Source: Pseudomonas cremoricolorata (GTDB taxonomy: Bacteria > Pseudomonadota > Gammaproteobacteria > Pseudomonadales > Pseudomonadaceae). Taken from it: a stretch of 64,000 bases of DNA. Below are positions 38,832 to 46,372 of the stretch, in pieces. A program made the position numbers and the translations under genes. Location of the stretch: contig NZ_CP009455.1 of the NCBI RefSeq assembly GCF_000759535.1, positions 1,860,001-1,924,000 of the forward strand, given 5' to 3'. The notes under the pieces are model-generated. The model saw only the letters and a list, made by a program, of their open reading frames with translations, was not told the origin of the DNA and ran no database searches. Position 1 is the stretch's first letter. Every line of letters starts with the position of its first letter.

Positions 38832-39041
38832 TCAGAGGCCTTCGATCAGCGCCACCGCCACGCTCTTGATGATGAACGCCAGTACGCCCAGGCCCAGCAC
38901 GCCGAACAGGATCAGCGTGCCGAAGCGGCCCGCTTGCGACTGCTTCGCCAGGTCCCAGACGATGAAGCCCATGAAGCCGATCAGCGCGCTGACCAGGAGG
39001 ATCATCATCCACTCTTCGAAAACCGCCGGGTCCATCGCCAT
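38832..39041 (-). CDS. DUF2788 small membrane protein
   Basis: 69 aa with two hydrophobic helices (WMMILLVSALIGFMGFIVWDLA and LILFGVLGLGVLAFIIKSVAVALI), matching the DUF2788 pattern. Function unknown. It starts at MAMDPAVFEE; the second Met is also possible. It is convergent with rluE and tandem with the upstream Lrp-type gene. Confidence 0.85.
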   Translation of the reverse strand: MAMDPAVFEEWMMILLVSALIGFMGFIVWDLAKQSQAGRFGTLILFGVLGLGVLAFIIKSVAVALIEGL

Positions 39042-39090
39042 GCTCCATCAGCCGTGAGTCGGCCGGCGAGTATACGCCGGCAGGGCGGAC

Positions 39091-39567
39091 TCAGCGCAGG
39101 TGAGTCAGCGGCATCTCGGTGCTGGCCAGCACCTGATTGAGGACGAAGCTGGAGCGCACGCTGGTGACCCCTTCGATGCGCGTCAGGCTGCCCAGCAGCA
39201 GTTTCTGGTAGTGGTCCATGTCCGGCACCACCACCTTGAGCTGGTAGTCGGCGTCCATACCCGTGACCAGGCAGCACTCGAGCACCTGCGGCAGGCTGCG
39301 AATCGCCGCCTCGAAGGTTTCGAAGCGCTCCGGGGTGTGGCGGTCCATGCCGATCAGCACATAGGCGGTCAGGCTCAGGCCCAGCTTCTTGCGGTCGAGC
39401 AACGCGACCTGGCGCGAGATATAGCCGTCGTCTTCCAACTGCTTGACCCGCCGCGAACAGGGCGAGGGCGACAGGCCGATGCGCTCGGCCAATTCCTGGT
39501 TGGAAATCCGCGCATCGCGCTGCAATTCGGCGAGGATGCTCAGGTCGTAGCGGTCGAGTTTGCTCAT
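39091..39567 (-). CDS. Lrp/AsnC family transcriptional regulator
   Basis: 158 aa. N-terminal winged helix (residues about 3-62: I-L-A-E-L-Q-R-D-A-R-I-S-N-Q-E-L-A-E-R-I-G-L-S-P-S-P-C-S-R-R-V). C-terminal RAM/ligand-binding domain follows (about 68-152: V-T-G-M-D-A-D-Y-Q-L-K-V-V-V-P-D). Such proteins sense amino acids and bind DNA as multimers. The target is unknown. The start is followed upstream by a long AT-richer region, a plausible autoregulatory site. Confidence 0.93.
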   Translation of the reverse strand: MSKLDRYDLSILAELQRDARISNQELAERIGLSPSPCSRRVKQLEDDGYISRQVALLDRKKLGLSLTAYVLIGMDRHTPERFETFEAAIRSLPQVLECCLVTGMDADYQLKVVVPDMDHYQKLLLGSLTRIEGVTSVRSSFVLNQVLASTEMPLTHLR

Positions 39568-39961
39568 GTGTAAGGCCTTTTCTTTTCGGATTGCCGCGAA
39601 TTATCAATAGAGAGTTAAAAATTGCGCAAGTGCTATTTATCTGAGCAATATTCGCAATCATCTGCCGGCAGCGTAGCGCTATCGTTATCCACAGAATCAC
39701 TGCCCGGACATCAGTCCACAGCGAAGCGCCCTAGACGGGGCTTTGCGGCCAGCCATCCCATCGGATCGGCCAGGCCCCCGGGCTACACCGAGTCCAGAAG
39801 ACCAGGTGAGGTGAGCCGGCGTTATCCACGTCGAGCACGGACAACCATTCAAGAGGGAGGCCCCGCAGGCCTCCCTTTTTTCATGCCCAGGATTCATCGC
39901 CTGGGCGCAACGAACGCGTAGACTCAGCAGGCCTGTTGCCAATTTGCCCGAGAGAGACGCC
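39568..39961 (+). other. 394-bp intergenic region: possible small RNA or leader
   Basis: No convincing protein gene. It contains an AT-rich stretch next to the Lrp gene, promoter-like TTGCGC (39622-39627) and CAATAT (39646-39651), a perfect DnaA-box-like TTATCCACA (39685-39693), a near match TTATCCACG (39822-39830), and a strong plus-strand terminator at 39854. No plus-strand gene precedes that terminator within 1 kb, so a short non-coding transcript or an attenuated leader for the DUF6515 gene is inferred. Confidence 0.45.
39854..39881 (+). terminator. Strong orphan intrinsic terminator
   Basis: Nine-bp stem AGGGAGGCC (39854-39862) and GGCCTCCCT (39868-39876), 5-nt loop, followed by a run of T through 39881. 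It lies 80 bp before the next start codon with no coding gene upstream on this strand. Confidence 0.9.
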
Positions 39962-40765
39962 ATGAAGCCACGCCGGGGCCGTGATACCTGTGTTGCCCTG
40001 TTTTGCCTGAGCCTGACCGCCAGCGCCCTGGCGCTCGGCCCTGCGGACGCGCCTGGCGCCGCACCGGCAGGCCAGTCGCCACTCAACAGCCGCGACGAAG
40101 TGCGCCAGACCCAGCCACCACGCCCAGGCTATTACCAGGACATCCCGCGACGAGACGGCGACTACCGCCGCTGGCAGGCCGGCGGCCCAGGCCAGCGGCC
40201 AGGCGGCGACTGGCCCGGGCGTCCACCGGGGCATGGCGATGGCTGGGGTGGCGGCCCGCATTACCGGCCCGGGCAGCACATCGAGCGCTTCCCCGAGCGC
40301 TACTGGAAGATTCCTTACCGGGGTGATGAGTATTTCTATTCCGGCGGCTACTGGTATCGCCCCTACGGCAACGCCTACGTGGTGGTGACCCCGCCACGTG
40401 GCCTGCGTGTGGAAATGCTGCCCGACTATGCCCAGGAGGTCTGGCTGGGCGGAAGACCGCTGTTCGTGGTTGCCGACACGTACTACCAGTACCTGCCCGG
40501 TAGCGGCGAGTACGTGGTGGTCGACCCCGCCGCGCCTGCACCGCTGCCGGGTGGTGCGGCGATGATCGATCCGTACCCGCTCAGCGGCCAGAGTCCCGAG
40601 CAACAGCAGCAGGATCGCTATCAGTGCTACCGCTGGGCGGTCAGCCAGACCGGCTTCGACCCGGCCAGCGCCAGCTACGCACCGGCACCCGAGGTGTTGC
40701 AGGGTTACCAGCAGGCGCTGGGCACCTGCCTGGCCAGTCGCGGCTACAGGCTCGACACGCCGTAA
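39962..40765 (+). CDS. DUF6515 family exported protein
   Basis: 267 aa. Signal peptide about 1-27 (LFCLSLTASALALG). Residues 30-110 are rich in Gly, Pro, Arg and Asp (low complexity). The conserved C-terminal part has a Tyr/Gly-rich beta region (GDEYFYSGGYWYRPYGNAYVVV) and a final Q-D-R-Y-Q-C-Y-R-W-A-V-S-Q-T-G-F-D-P motif followed by a helix with one Cys. The two cysteines (in Y-Q-C-Y and L-G-T-C-L) may pair. Function unknown. The start has GAGAGA upstream. Its end overlaps the convergent yegD-like gene by 22 bp. Confidence 0.8.
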   Translation: MKPRRGRDTCVALFCLSLTASALALGPADAPGAAPAGQSPLNSRDEVRQTQPPRPGYYQDIPRRDGDYRRWQAGGPGQRPGGDWPGRPPGHGDGWGGGPHYRPGQHIERFPERYWKIPYRGDEYFYSGGYWYRPYGNAYVVVTPPRGLRVEMLPDYAQEVWLGGRPLFVVADTYYQYLPGSGEYVVVDPAAPAPLPGGAAMIDPYPLSGQSPEQQQQDRYQCYRWAVSQTGFDPASASYAPAPEVLQGYQQALGTCLASRGYRLDTP

Positions 40766-42021
40766 CGCTTGCGCGCTTCGATGGCCAGGCCGCTGCCGAT
40801 GCTGCCGAAAATGTTGCCTTCGACATGGCGGGCATTGGGCAGCATGGCCGCGACGCTGTTGCGCAGCGCCGGAATACCGCTGGAGCCGCCGGTGAAGAAC
40901 ACCGTGTCGACCTGCTGCTCAGTGACACCGGCCTTGTTCAGCAATTCGCGCACGCTGCCGCGCACACGCACGAGCAAGCCATCGATGGCGCTTTCGAACA
41001 GCGCGCGGGTCAGCTCGGCGGTCAGGCCCGCTTCGATGCGACTCAGGTCGATCTGCCGCTGCGATTGCTCGGTCAGGTCGATCTTGCTCGCTTCGACTTC
41101 CATCGCCAGCCAGTGGCCGGCGCGCTGCTCGATGAGGTTAAACAGGCGGTCGATGCCGAGGGTGTCTTCGATGTCGTAGCGCATGCTGCCCAGCGCCAGT
41201 TGCGACTTCTTAGAGTACAGCGCGTTGATGGTGTGCCAGGTCGCGAGGTTGAGGTGGTAGCTGGTCGGCATCAGTGCCTGGCTCTTCATCCGACTGCCAT
41301 AGCCGAACAGCGGCATCACCCCTTGCAGGCTCAGCTGCTTGTCGAAGTCGGTGCCGCCGATGTGTACCCCGCCGGTGGCGAGAATGTCGCTGTGGCGCTC
41401 GTCCTGGTGATGACGTTCGGGCGACAGGCGAATCAGGCTGAAGTCAGAGGTACCGCCGCCGATGTCGACGATCAGCACCAGTTCTTCACGGCTGATGTTG
41501 GCTTCATAGTCGAAGGCCGCAGCGATCGGTTCGTACTGGAACGACACGTCCTTGAAGCCGATCTTGCGCGCCACCTCGGCCAGGGTGTCTTCGGCTTCCT
41601 GGTCGGCAGCCGGGTCTTCGTCGACGAAGTACACCGGCCGGCCCAGCACCACCTGCTCGAAGCTGCGCCCGGCGTTGGCCTCGGCGCGTTGCTTGAGTTC
41701 ACCGATGAACAGGCCGAGCAAGTCCTTGAACGGCAGTGCCGTGCCCAGCACGCTGGTGTCGTGCTTGATCAGCTTGGAGCCGAGCAAGCTTTTCAGCGAG
41801 CGCATCAGCCGGCCTTCATAGCCTTCCAGGTATTCGCCCAGGGCCTGGCGACCGTATACCGGGCGACGTTCTTCGAGGTTGAAGAACACCACCGAAGGCA
41901 GGGTGATCTTGCCGTCCTCCAGCGCGATCAGCGAGTCGACCCCGGGGCGATGCCAGCCGACCGTGGAGTTGGAGGTGCCGAAGTCGATGCCGCAGGCGCG
42001 GGCCGGTGATACGTCAGACAT
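40744..42021 (-). CDS. yegD: YegD-type Hsp70 family protein
   Basis: 425 aa. Actin-like ATPase of the Hsp70 superfamily: phosphate-1 motif C-G-I-D-F-G-T-S-N-S-T-V, phosphate-2 I-V-D-I-G-G-G-T-S-D-F, and adenosine motif F-F-T-G-G-S-S-G-I-P. It lacks the peptide-binding domain of DnaK, as YegD does. A chaperone-like role is inferred only. It is divergent from cbpA, separated by 162 bp. Confidence 0.9.
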   Translation of the reverse strand: MSDVSPARACGIDFGTSNSTVGWHRPGVDSLIALEDGKITLPSVVFFNLEERRPVYGRQALGEYLEGYEGRLMRSLKSLLGSKLIKHDTSVLGTALPFKDLLGLFIGELKQRAEANAGRSFEQVVLGRPVYFVDEDPAADQEAEDTLAEVARKIGFKDVSFQYEPIAAAFDYEANISREELVLIVDIGGGTSDFSLIRLSPERHHQDERHSDILATGGVHIGGTDFDKQLSLQGVMPLFGYGSRMKSQALMPTSYHLNLATWHTINALYSKKSQLALGSMRYDIEDTLGIDRLFNLIEQRAGHWLAMEVEASKIDLTEQSQRQIDLSRIEAGLTAELTRALFESAIDGLLVRVRGSVRELLNKAGVTEQQVDTVFFTGGSSGIPALRNSVAAMLPNARHVEGNIFGSIGSGLAIEARKRYGVSSL

Positions 42022-42118
42022 GAAGAAAAGCTTCCGGAGGCAAAACGGCCGCGCAGTGTATGCGAGTGCGCAGCTAAATCAAGACCGTCGATCTGCCTGG
42101 CAAAACCCCCAAGGTGAC

Positions 42119-42147
42119 CTTGAACGGCTATTCTTGGGCCTTATCTT
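42119..42147 (+). promoter_or_regulatory. cbpA promoter candidate (heat-shock-like or sigma-70)
   Basis: CTTGAA (42119-42124), 14 bases, then CCTTATCT (42139-42146), matching the sigma-32 pattern moderately. The same bases read as TTGAAC-N16-TATCTT for sigma-70. It lies about 37 bp before the start. Confidence 0.45.
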
Positions 42148-42183
42148 CAGTGGCAACACGTATTTCACATTGGTGACCCTTGG

Positions 42184-43137
42184 ATGGACTTCAAAGACTA
42201 TTACAAGATACTGGGCGTCGAGCCGACTGCTGACGACAAGGCCATCAAGGCCGCGTATCGCAAGCTGGCGCGCAAGTATCATCCCGATGTCAGCAAGGAG
42301 CGCGACGCCGAGGACAAATTCAAAGAGGCCAACGAGGCCTATGAAGTGCTCGGCGATGCGCAGAAGCGCGCCGAGTTCGATGAACTGCGCAAGTACGGCG
42401 GCCAGCATGGCCGGCCGTTCCAGGCGCCACCGGGTTGGGAAAGCCGCGGCGGTGCCGGCGGCGGTTTCGAGAACGGCGATTTCTCAGACTTCTTCAGCTC
42501 GATTTTCGGCAACCGTGGCGGCAGCCCGTTCGGCCGCGGCCAGCAGCAGCGCAGCCCTGGCCGGCGCGGCCAGGACGTTGAACTGGAGCTGGCGATCTTC
42601 CTCGAAGAAACCCTGAGCAAGGACTCCAAGCAGATCAGCTTCCAGGTGCCGCAGAGCAATGCCGCCGGCCAGCGCACCGGCTTCAGCACCAAGACCCTCA
42701 ACGTGAAGATTCCGGCCGGCGTGGTCGATGGCGAGCGTATCCGTCTGAAGGGCCAGGGCGCGCCGGGCATTGGTGGCGGTGCCAACGGCGACCTGTTCCT
42801 GACCATCCGCCTGGCCCCGCACCCGCAGTTCGACGTCGAAGGCCACGACCTGATCATCACCGTACCGCTGGCGCCGTGGGAAGCGGCGTTGGGCACCAAG
42901 GTCGCCGTGCCGACCCTGACCGGACGCATCAACCTGACCATCCGTCCCGACAGCCAGAGCGGCCAGCGCCTGCGGGTCAAAGGCATGGGCCTGGCCAACA
43001 AGCAGGGCGAGCGCGGCGACCTGTACGCCCAACTCAAGGTGGTCATGCCGAGTCAGTCCGATGCCACCAGCCGTGAACTGTGGACCCAACTCTCACAGCA
43101 TGCCGCCTTCGATCCGAGGGCCAACTGGAGTAAGTGA
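42184..43137 (+). CDS. cbpA: DnaJ-family co-chaperone CbpA
   Basis: 317 aa. J-domain at residues 1-70 with the H-P-D motif (Y-H-P-D-V-S-K-E), a Gly/Phe-rich linker (about 80-130), then the two C-terminal beta domains of type II J-proteins ([21 protein letters not shown]). There is no zinc finger, so it is CbpA rather than DnaJ. E. coli CbpA is also a curved-DNA-binding protein. cbpM follows by 2 bp. Confidence 0.95.
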   Translation: MDFKDYYKILGVEPTADDKAIKAAYRKLARKYHPDVSKERDAEDKFKEANEAYEVLGDAQKRAEFDELRKYGGQHGRPFQAPPGWESRGGAGGGFENGDFSDFFSSIFGNRGGSPFGRGQQQRSPGRRGQDVELELAIFLEETLSKDSKQISFQVPQSNAAGQRTGFSTKTLNVKIPAGVVDGERIRLKGQGAPGIGGGANGDLFLTIRLAPHPQFDVEGHDLIITVPLAPWEAALGTKVAVPTLTGRINLTIRPDSQSGQRLRVKGMGLANKQGERGDLYAQLKVVMPSQSDATSRELWTQLSQHAAFDPRANWSK

Positions 43138-43139
43138 CC

Positions 43140-43445
43140 ATGAGCAGCACCCTGATCGTGCAACTGGACATGCGTACCCTGTGCCGTGAAGCCAACGTGT
43201 CTGCCGACTATGTCATCGAGATCGTCGAGCATGGCATCGTCGAACCGAAGGGACGAACGCCGGACGAATGGCTGTTCGACGATCAGGCGCCGCTGCTGGC
43301 CAAGCGCGCCGCCAAGCTGCGCGAGCAATTGCAGCTGGAGTGGGAAGGAGTGGCGCTGGCCCTGGAGTTGCTGGAGGAGGTGCAGCACCTGCGCACCGAG
43401 AACAGCATGCTGCGCCAGCGCCTGGGCCGATTTACGCAGGTGTGA
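43140..43445 (+). CDS. cbpM: Chaperone modulator CbpM
   Basis: 101 aa. MerR-like helical protein that binds the CbpA J-domain and inhibits its co-chaperone and DNA-binding activity. The family motif is L-C-R-E-A-N-V-S-A-D-Y-V-I-E-I-V-E-H-G-I-V-E-P, followed by D-E-W-L-F and a C-terminal coiled helix (H-L-R-T-E-N-S-M-L-R-Q-R-L). It starts at ATG 43140 just after the cbpA stop. Its end overlaps the convergent acetyltransferase gene by 14 bp. Confidence 0.92.
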   Translation: MSSTLIVQLDMRTLCREANVSADYVIEIVEHGIVEPKGRTPDEWLFDDQAPLLAKRAAKLREQLQLEWEGVALALELLEEVQHLRTENSMLRQRLGRFTQV

Positions 43446-43965
43446 TCGCGGCGGGCGGTTGTGCCTGATTGTCCAGTTGCAACTGCATGAAGGTCAGGTC
43501 CAACCAGCGACCGAATTTCACCCCTACCTGTGGCATCTGTCCGGTCAAGACGAAGCCCATGCGTTCGTGCAGACGAATCGAAGCGGCATTGCCGCTCTCG
43601 ATGGCTGCCACCATCACGTGTTTGCCACAAGCGCGAGCACGCTCGATCAGCGCTGTCATCAACTGCCCCGCCAAGCCTTTGCCACGCTGATCGTGGCGGA
43701 CATACACCGAGTGCTCGACGGTCAGGCGAAAGCCCTCGAACGGGCGCCAGTCGCCGAACGAGGCATAGCCGAGCACGCCGCTGGCATCCACCGCCACCAG
43801 AATCGGATACCCCTGCTGCGCCCGCGCCTCGAACCACGCCTGGCGGTTGGCGAGGTCTACCGGCTGTTCATTCCAGATCGCCAGGGTGTTGTGCACGGCG
43901 TCGTTGTAGATGGCGAGGATACCGGGCAGGTCGTCTGATGAGGCTTCGCGGATGGCAAGGGTCAT
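43432..43965 (-). CDS. GNAT acetyltransferase (phosphinothricin / methionine sulfone type)
   Basis: 177 aa. Begins M-T-L-A-I-R-E-A-S-S-D-D-L-P-G-I-L-A-I-Y-N-D-A-V, the opening of the Pat/MddA family. Acetyl-CoA-binding motif A is V-R-H-D-Q-R-G-K-G-L-A-G-Q-L. Later G-F-V-L-T-G-Q-M-P-Q-V-G-x-K-F-G-R-W-L-D-L-T-F-M is typical. Homologues N-acetylate methionine derivatives or phosphinothricin; substrate here is unproven. The start was set at MTLAIREA with GGAG-like bases upstream; an extension to 44199 is non-family sequence. Confidence 0.92.
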   Translation of the reverse strand: MTLAIREASSDDLPGILAIYNDAVHNTLAIWNEQPVDLANRQAWFEARAQQGYPILVAVDASGVLGYASFGDWRPFEGFRLTVEHSVYVRHDQRGKGLAGQLMTALIERARACGKHVMVAAIESGNAASIRLHERMGFVLTGQMPQVGVKFGRWLDLTFMQLQLDNQAQPPAAITPA

Positions 43966-44408
43966 GGAGGCTATTCGTTCGCGGTTGAAGGAATGGGACA
44001 GGCGCGCGCGGGCGGGATCGGCGATCTTGGCATTTATAGGGGGGATGGAAGACCTCGTCCAGCGTTCCGAGCCGTGATGGGACCTTCTGCCAGGCAGGCT
44101 CCCCGGTTCAGTCGGCAGCGCAGCAAGCGGGTTAACTAACGTTTTGACACGTTTCGGAGACTTGAGTACCGTGCGCCACCGCAGTAGATTCTGCGGCACG
44201 GGATTGGCGTCCCGACATTACAGAGAATGGATACGGCTGCCCACGGCAGCGGTGTCCTGCAGGGCGGCACCCTCTATGGGCGGCGCCGTGTGTGGGGGCT
44301 TTCGGGCCCACCGGTTCTCTGTCCGGCACGCCAACCCGCACGGCTCCGCCCACCTATATTGGCGTATGGGTACGGAGTGACATCACAGAGCGTTGCAAGG
44401 AGTAGCCC
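43966..44408 (+). other. 443-bp non-coding region with structured leader
   Basis: The first 180 bp hold nothing clear. From a promoter at 44144 onward, the sequence is dense in short inverted repeats: perfect GCTGCC/GGCAGC (44236-44241 with 44245-44250), CCTGCAGG, repeated GGGCGG units, and GTGGG/CCCAC around 44305-44325. Frames through it lack recognisable homology. I read it as a long 5' leader RNA for the DUF3077-like locus; its conservation in other pseudomonads is from memory and unverified. Confidence 0.45.
44144..44172 (+). promoter_or_regulatory. Promoter for the DUF3077-like locus
   Basis: Perfect TTGACA at 44144-44149, a 17-bp spacer and a poorer -10 TACCGT at 44167-44172. It would give a leader of about 230 nt before the first start codon. 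Confidence 0.5.
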
Positions 44409-44486
44409 ATGCTTGAGAAAACCGTCCCAGATCCACCCTGCCTGTCGTTCGAACGCCGCTCCGTCTTCCGGGAGGTGCGCCGGTGA
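44409..44486 (+). CDS. 25-aa leader peptide or N-terminal fragment
   Basis: The ATG at 44409 has AAGGAG at 44397-44402, a very strong ribosome site, and encodes a 25-aa peptide beginning MLEKTVPDPPC. Its TGA (44484-44486) overlaps the GTG start of the next frame. The K-x-V-P-D-P-P opening resembles, from memory, the N-terminus of the pseudomonad DUF3077/DUF6124 small proteins. So this is either a coupled leader peptide or the front end of a gene split by a frameshift. Confidence 0.55.
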   Translation: MLEKTVPDPPCLSFERRSVFREVRR

Positions 44487-44782
44487 ACCTGCCTTCAAGT
44501 CCATTCCCCAGACCTGACACAGCCCGTCCGGTCACTGCCTCCGCTTCTTTTGGCACTTGCAACCATGCCCACGAGCCAACGTTCACGGTTCGCGAGGGCA
44601 TCGATGGTGAAGATGCCCTGGTGTGTGCTGTCGCCGCATTGAAGGCCGCTTACGAAACCAACGCGGTTGCGCTGGAAAAAGCGGACGAGCCGCTGCGCAG
44701 CCTGTTGGCGGCTACTGAAAATTCGCTAGAGAAAGGTTTGGCGCTGGCTGAGGCCGTACTAGAGGGCATCGAAGCCGAGTAG
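44483..44782 (+). CDS. DUF3077-like small protein
   Basis: 99 aa with GTG start and GGGAGG upstream inside the preceding short frame. The middle F-T-V-R-E-G-I-D-G-E-D-A-L and the following helix (AVAALKAAYETNAVALEKADEPLRSLLAATENSLEKGLALAEAVLEGI) resemble pseudomonad DUF3077 proteins, a multi-copy family of unknown function. The first 30 residues are Pro/Ser/Thr-rich and may be mistranslated if the gene is frameshifted relative to the 25-aa frame. A bidirectional terminator follows. Confidence 0.6.
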   Translation: MNLPSSPFPRPDTARPVTASASFGTCNHAHEPTFTVREGIDGEDALVCAVAALKAAYETNAVALEKADEPLRSLLAATENSLEKGLALAEAVLEGIEAE

Positions 44783-44791
44783 CTGAAACGA

Positions 44792-44827
44792 AAATGGGCG
44801 CTATTCATGCTTGAAGAGCGCCCATTT
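44792..44827. terminator. Bidirectional terminator between DUF3077-like gene and cycA
   Basis: Perfect 11-bp inverted repeat AAATGGGCGCT (44792-44802) and AGCGCCCATTT (44817-44827) with a 14-nt loop. T-rich sequence flanks the minus-strand side (TTTTCGTTTC), and a short TTT flanks the plus side, so it can serve both convergent genes. Confidence 0.75.
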
Positions 44828-44838
44828 GCGGTTATGGA

Positions 44839-46230
44839 TCAGCGGCTAACCTGCCGCTTGCGTCGCACGAACTGATACGTCACCGCGAGCACCACGAACC
44901 ACAGCGGCGTAACCAAGAGCGCCGAGCGGGTGTCGGCTTCCAGGCTCAGCAATACCAGGATGAAGGCGAAGAAGCTCAGGCACACGTAGCACATCACCCG
45001 CCCGCCCGGCATCTTGTACTTCGAGGCCTGGTGCAGGGCATCGCGGCGTTTGCGGTAGGTCAGGTACGACAGCAGGATCAGCGTCCAGACGAACATGAAC
45101 AGCACCGCCGACACCGTGGTCACCAGGGTGAAGGCTTCGACCACATCCGGCACCAGGTAGATCAGCACTGCACCGAGCATCAGGCATACGCAGGAGAACA
45201 GCAGGCCGTTGGCCGGCACCGCGCGGCGTGAGAGTTTTTCGAACGACTTCGGTGCGTCGCCTTCCTGGGCCAGGCCGTAGAGCATGCGGCTGGTGGAGAA
45301 CACGCCACTGTTGGCCGAGGACGCCGCCGAGGTCAGCACCACGAAGTTGATGATGCTCGCCGCCGCCGGCAGGCCGGCCAGCACGAACAGCTCGACGAAC
45401 GGGCTCTTGCCCGGCACCACGTCACGCCAGGGCGTGACCGCCATGATGGTGATCAGCGCCAGCACGTAGAACACGATGATGCGCACGGGAATCGAGTTGA
45501 TCGCCCGCGGCAAGGTGCGCTCGGGGTTCTTCGCCTCGGCCGCGGTGGTGCCCACCAGCTCGATGCCGACGAAGGCGAACACGGCGATCTGGAAGCCGGC
45601 GAAGAAGCCCATCAGGCCGTGCGGGAACATCCCTGTGTCATTCCACAGGTTGGACAGTTGCGCGGTGCTGCCGCCGGGGGAGACGAAGCCGGTGATGACC
45701 ATGTACAGCCCGGTGGCGACCAGGCCGAGAATGGCGACGATCTTGATCATGGCGAACCAGAATTCGGTTTCGCCGAACATTTTCACCGTCACCAGGTTCA
45801 GCGACAGCAACAGCGCCACACAGCTCAACGCCGGTATCCACTGCGGCAGGTCGGGGAACCAGAACTGCGAGTACGCGGCGATCGCCACCACGTCGGCGAT
45901 GCCGGTGATGACCCAGCAGAACCAGTAGGTCCAACCGGTGAAATAACCGGCCCAGGGGCCAAGCAGGTCGGCGGAGAAGTCGATGAACGATTTGTACTTG
46001 AGGTTCGACAGCAGCAGCTCGCCCATCGCCCGCATGACGAAGAACAGCATGAAGCCGATGATCATGTAGACGAAGATGATCGACGGGCCGGCGAGGCTGA
46101 TGGTCTTGCCCGAACCCATGAACAGGCCGGTGCCGATGGCACCGCCAATGGCGATGAGCTGGATGTGGCGGTTGCTGAGGTTGCGTTGCAGGTGCGAGTC
46201 GTCGGGAGGCGTCGCGGTCGTCCGGGTCAT
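44839..46230 (-). CDS. cycA: D-serine/D-alanine/glycine transporter
   Basis: 463 aa, 12 membrane helices, APC superfamily. Much of the sequence is near-identical to E. coli CycA as I remember it, for example N-R-H-I-Q-L-I-A-I-G-G-A-I-G-T-G-L-F-M-G, then G-W-T-Y-W-F-C-W-V, F-A-F-V-G-I-E-L-V-G-T-T-A-A-E and T-S-A-A-S-S-A-N-S-G-V-F-S. It imports D-Ala, D-Ser, Gly and D-cycloserine with protons. Single gene between two terminator-like elements. Confidence 0.94.
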   Translation of the reverse strand: MTRTTATPPDDSHLQRNLSNRHIQLIAIGGAIGTGLFMGSGKTISLAGPSIIFVYMIIGFMLFFVMRAMGELLLSNLKYKSFIDFSADLLGPWAGYFTGWTYWFCWVITGIADVVAIAAYSQFWFPDLPQWIPALSCVALLLSLNLVTVKMFGETEFWFAMIKIVAILGLVATGLYMVITGFVSPGGSTAQLSNLWNDTGMFPHGLMGFFAGFQIAVFAFVGIELVGTTAAEAKNPERTLPRAINSIPVRIIVFYVLALITIMAVTPWRDVVPGKSPFVELFVLAGLPAAASIINFVVLTSAASSANSGVFSTSRMLYGLAQEGDAPKSFEKLSRRAVPANGLLFSCVCLMLGAVLIYLVPDVVEAFTLVTTVSAVLFMFVWTLILLSYLTYRKRRDALHQASKYKMPGGRVMCYVCLSFFAFILVLLSLEADTRSALLVTPLWFVVLAVTYQFVRRKRQVSR

Positions 46231-46336
46231 GGGCGTATTCCGTTATGAGGTCGTCTTCTTCAGAGACGTAGCCGCGTAGGCTAACACGCGCGTTCCAGGT
46301 CGTGGCGCGACAGATCGCCTCGATAACCCCGGTGCA

Positions 46337-46365
46337 GGACCGACCGCGAGTGACGCAGTCGGTCC
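46337..46365. repeat. Inverted repeat in the gap between cycA and the PepSY gene
   Basis: GGACCGAC (46337-46344) and GTCGGTCC (46358-46365) with a 13-nt loop, just beyond the PepSY gene stop. No T-tract on either side; it may stabilise the 3' end of the copper transcript. Confidence 0.4.
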
Positions 46366-46372
46366 AGGGTAC

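Noticed and set aside
44227..44517. 96-codon frame through the structured leader
   Set aside because: No ribosome site, Pro/Arg/Gly-rich noise composition, and it overlaps two better-supported frames. Non-coding RNA explains the region better.
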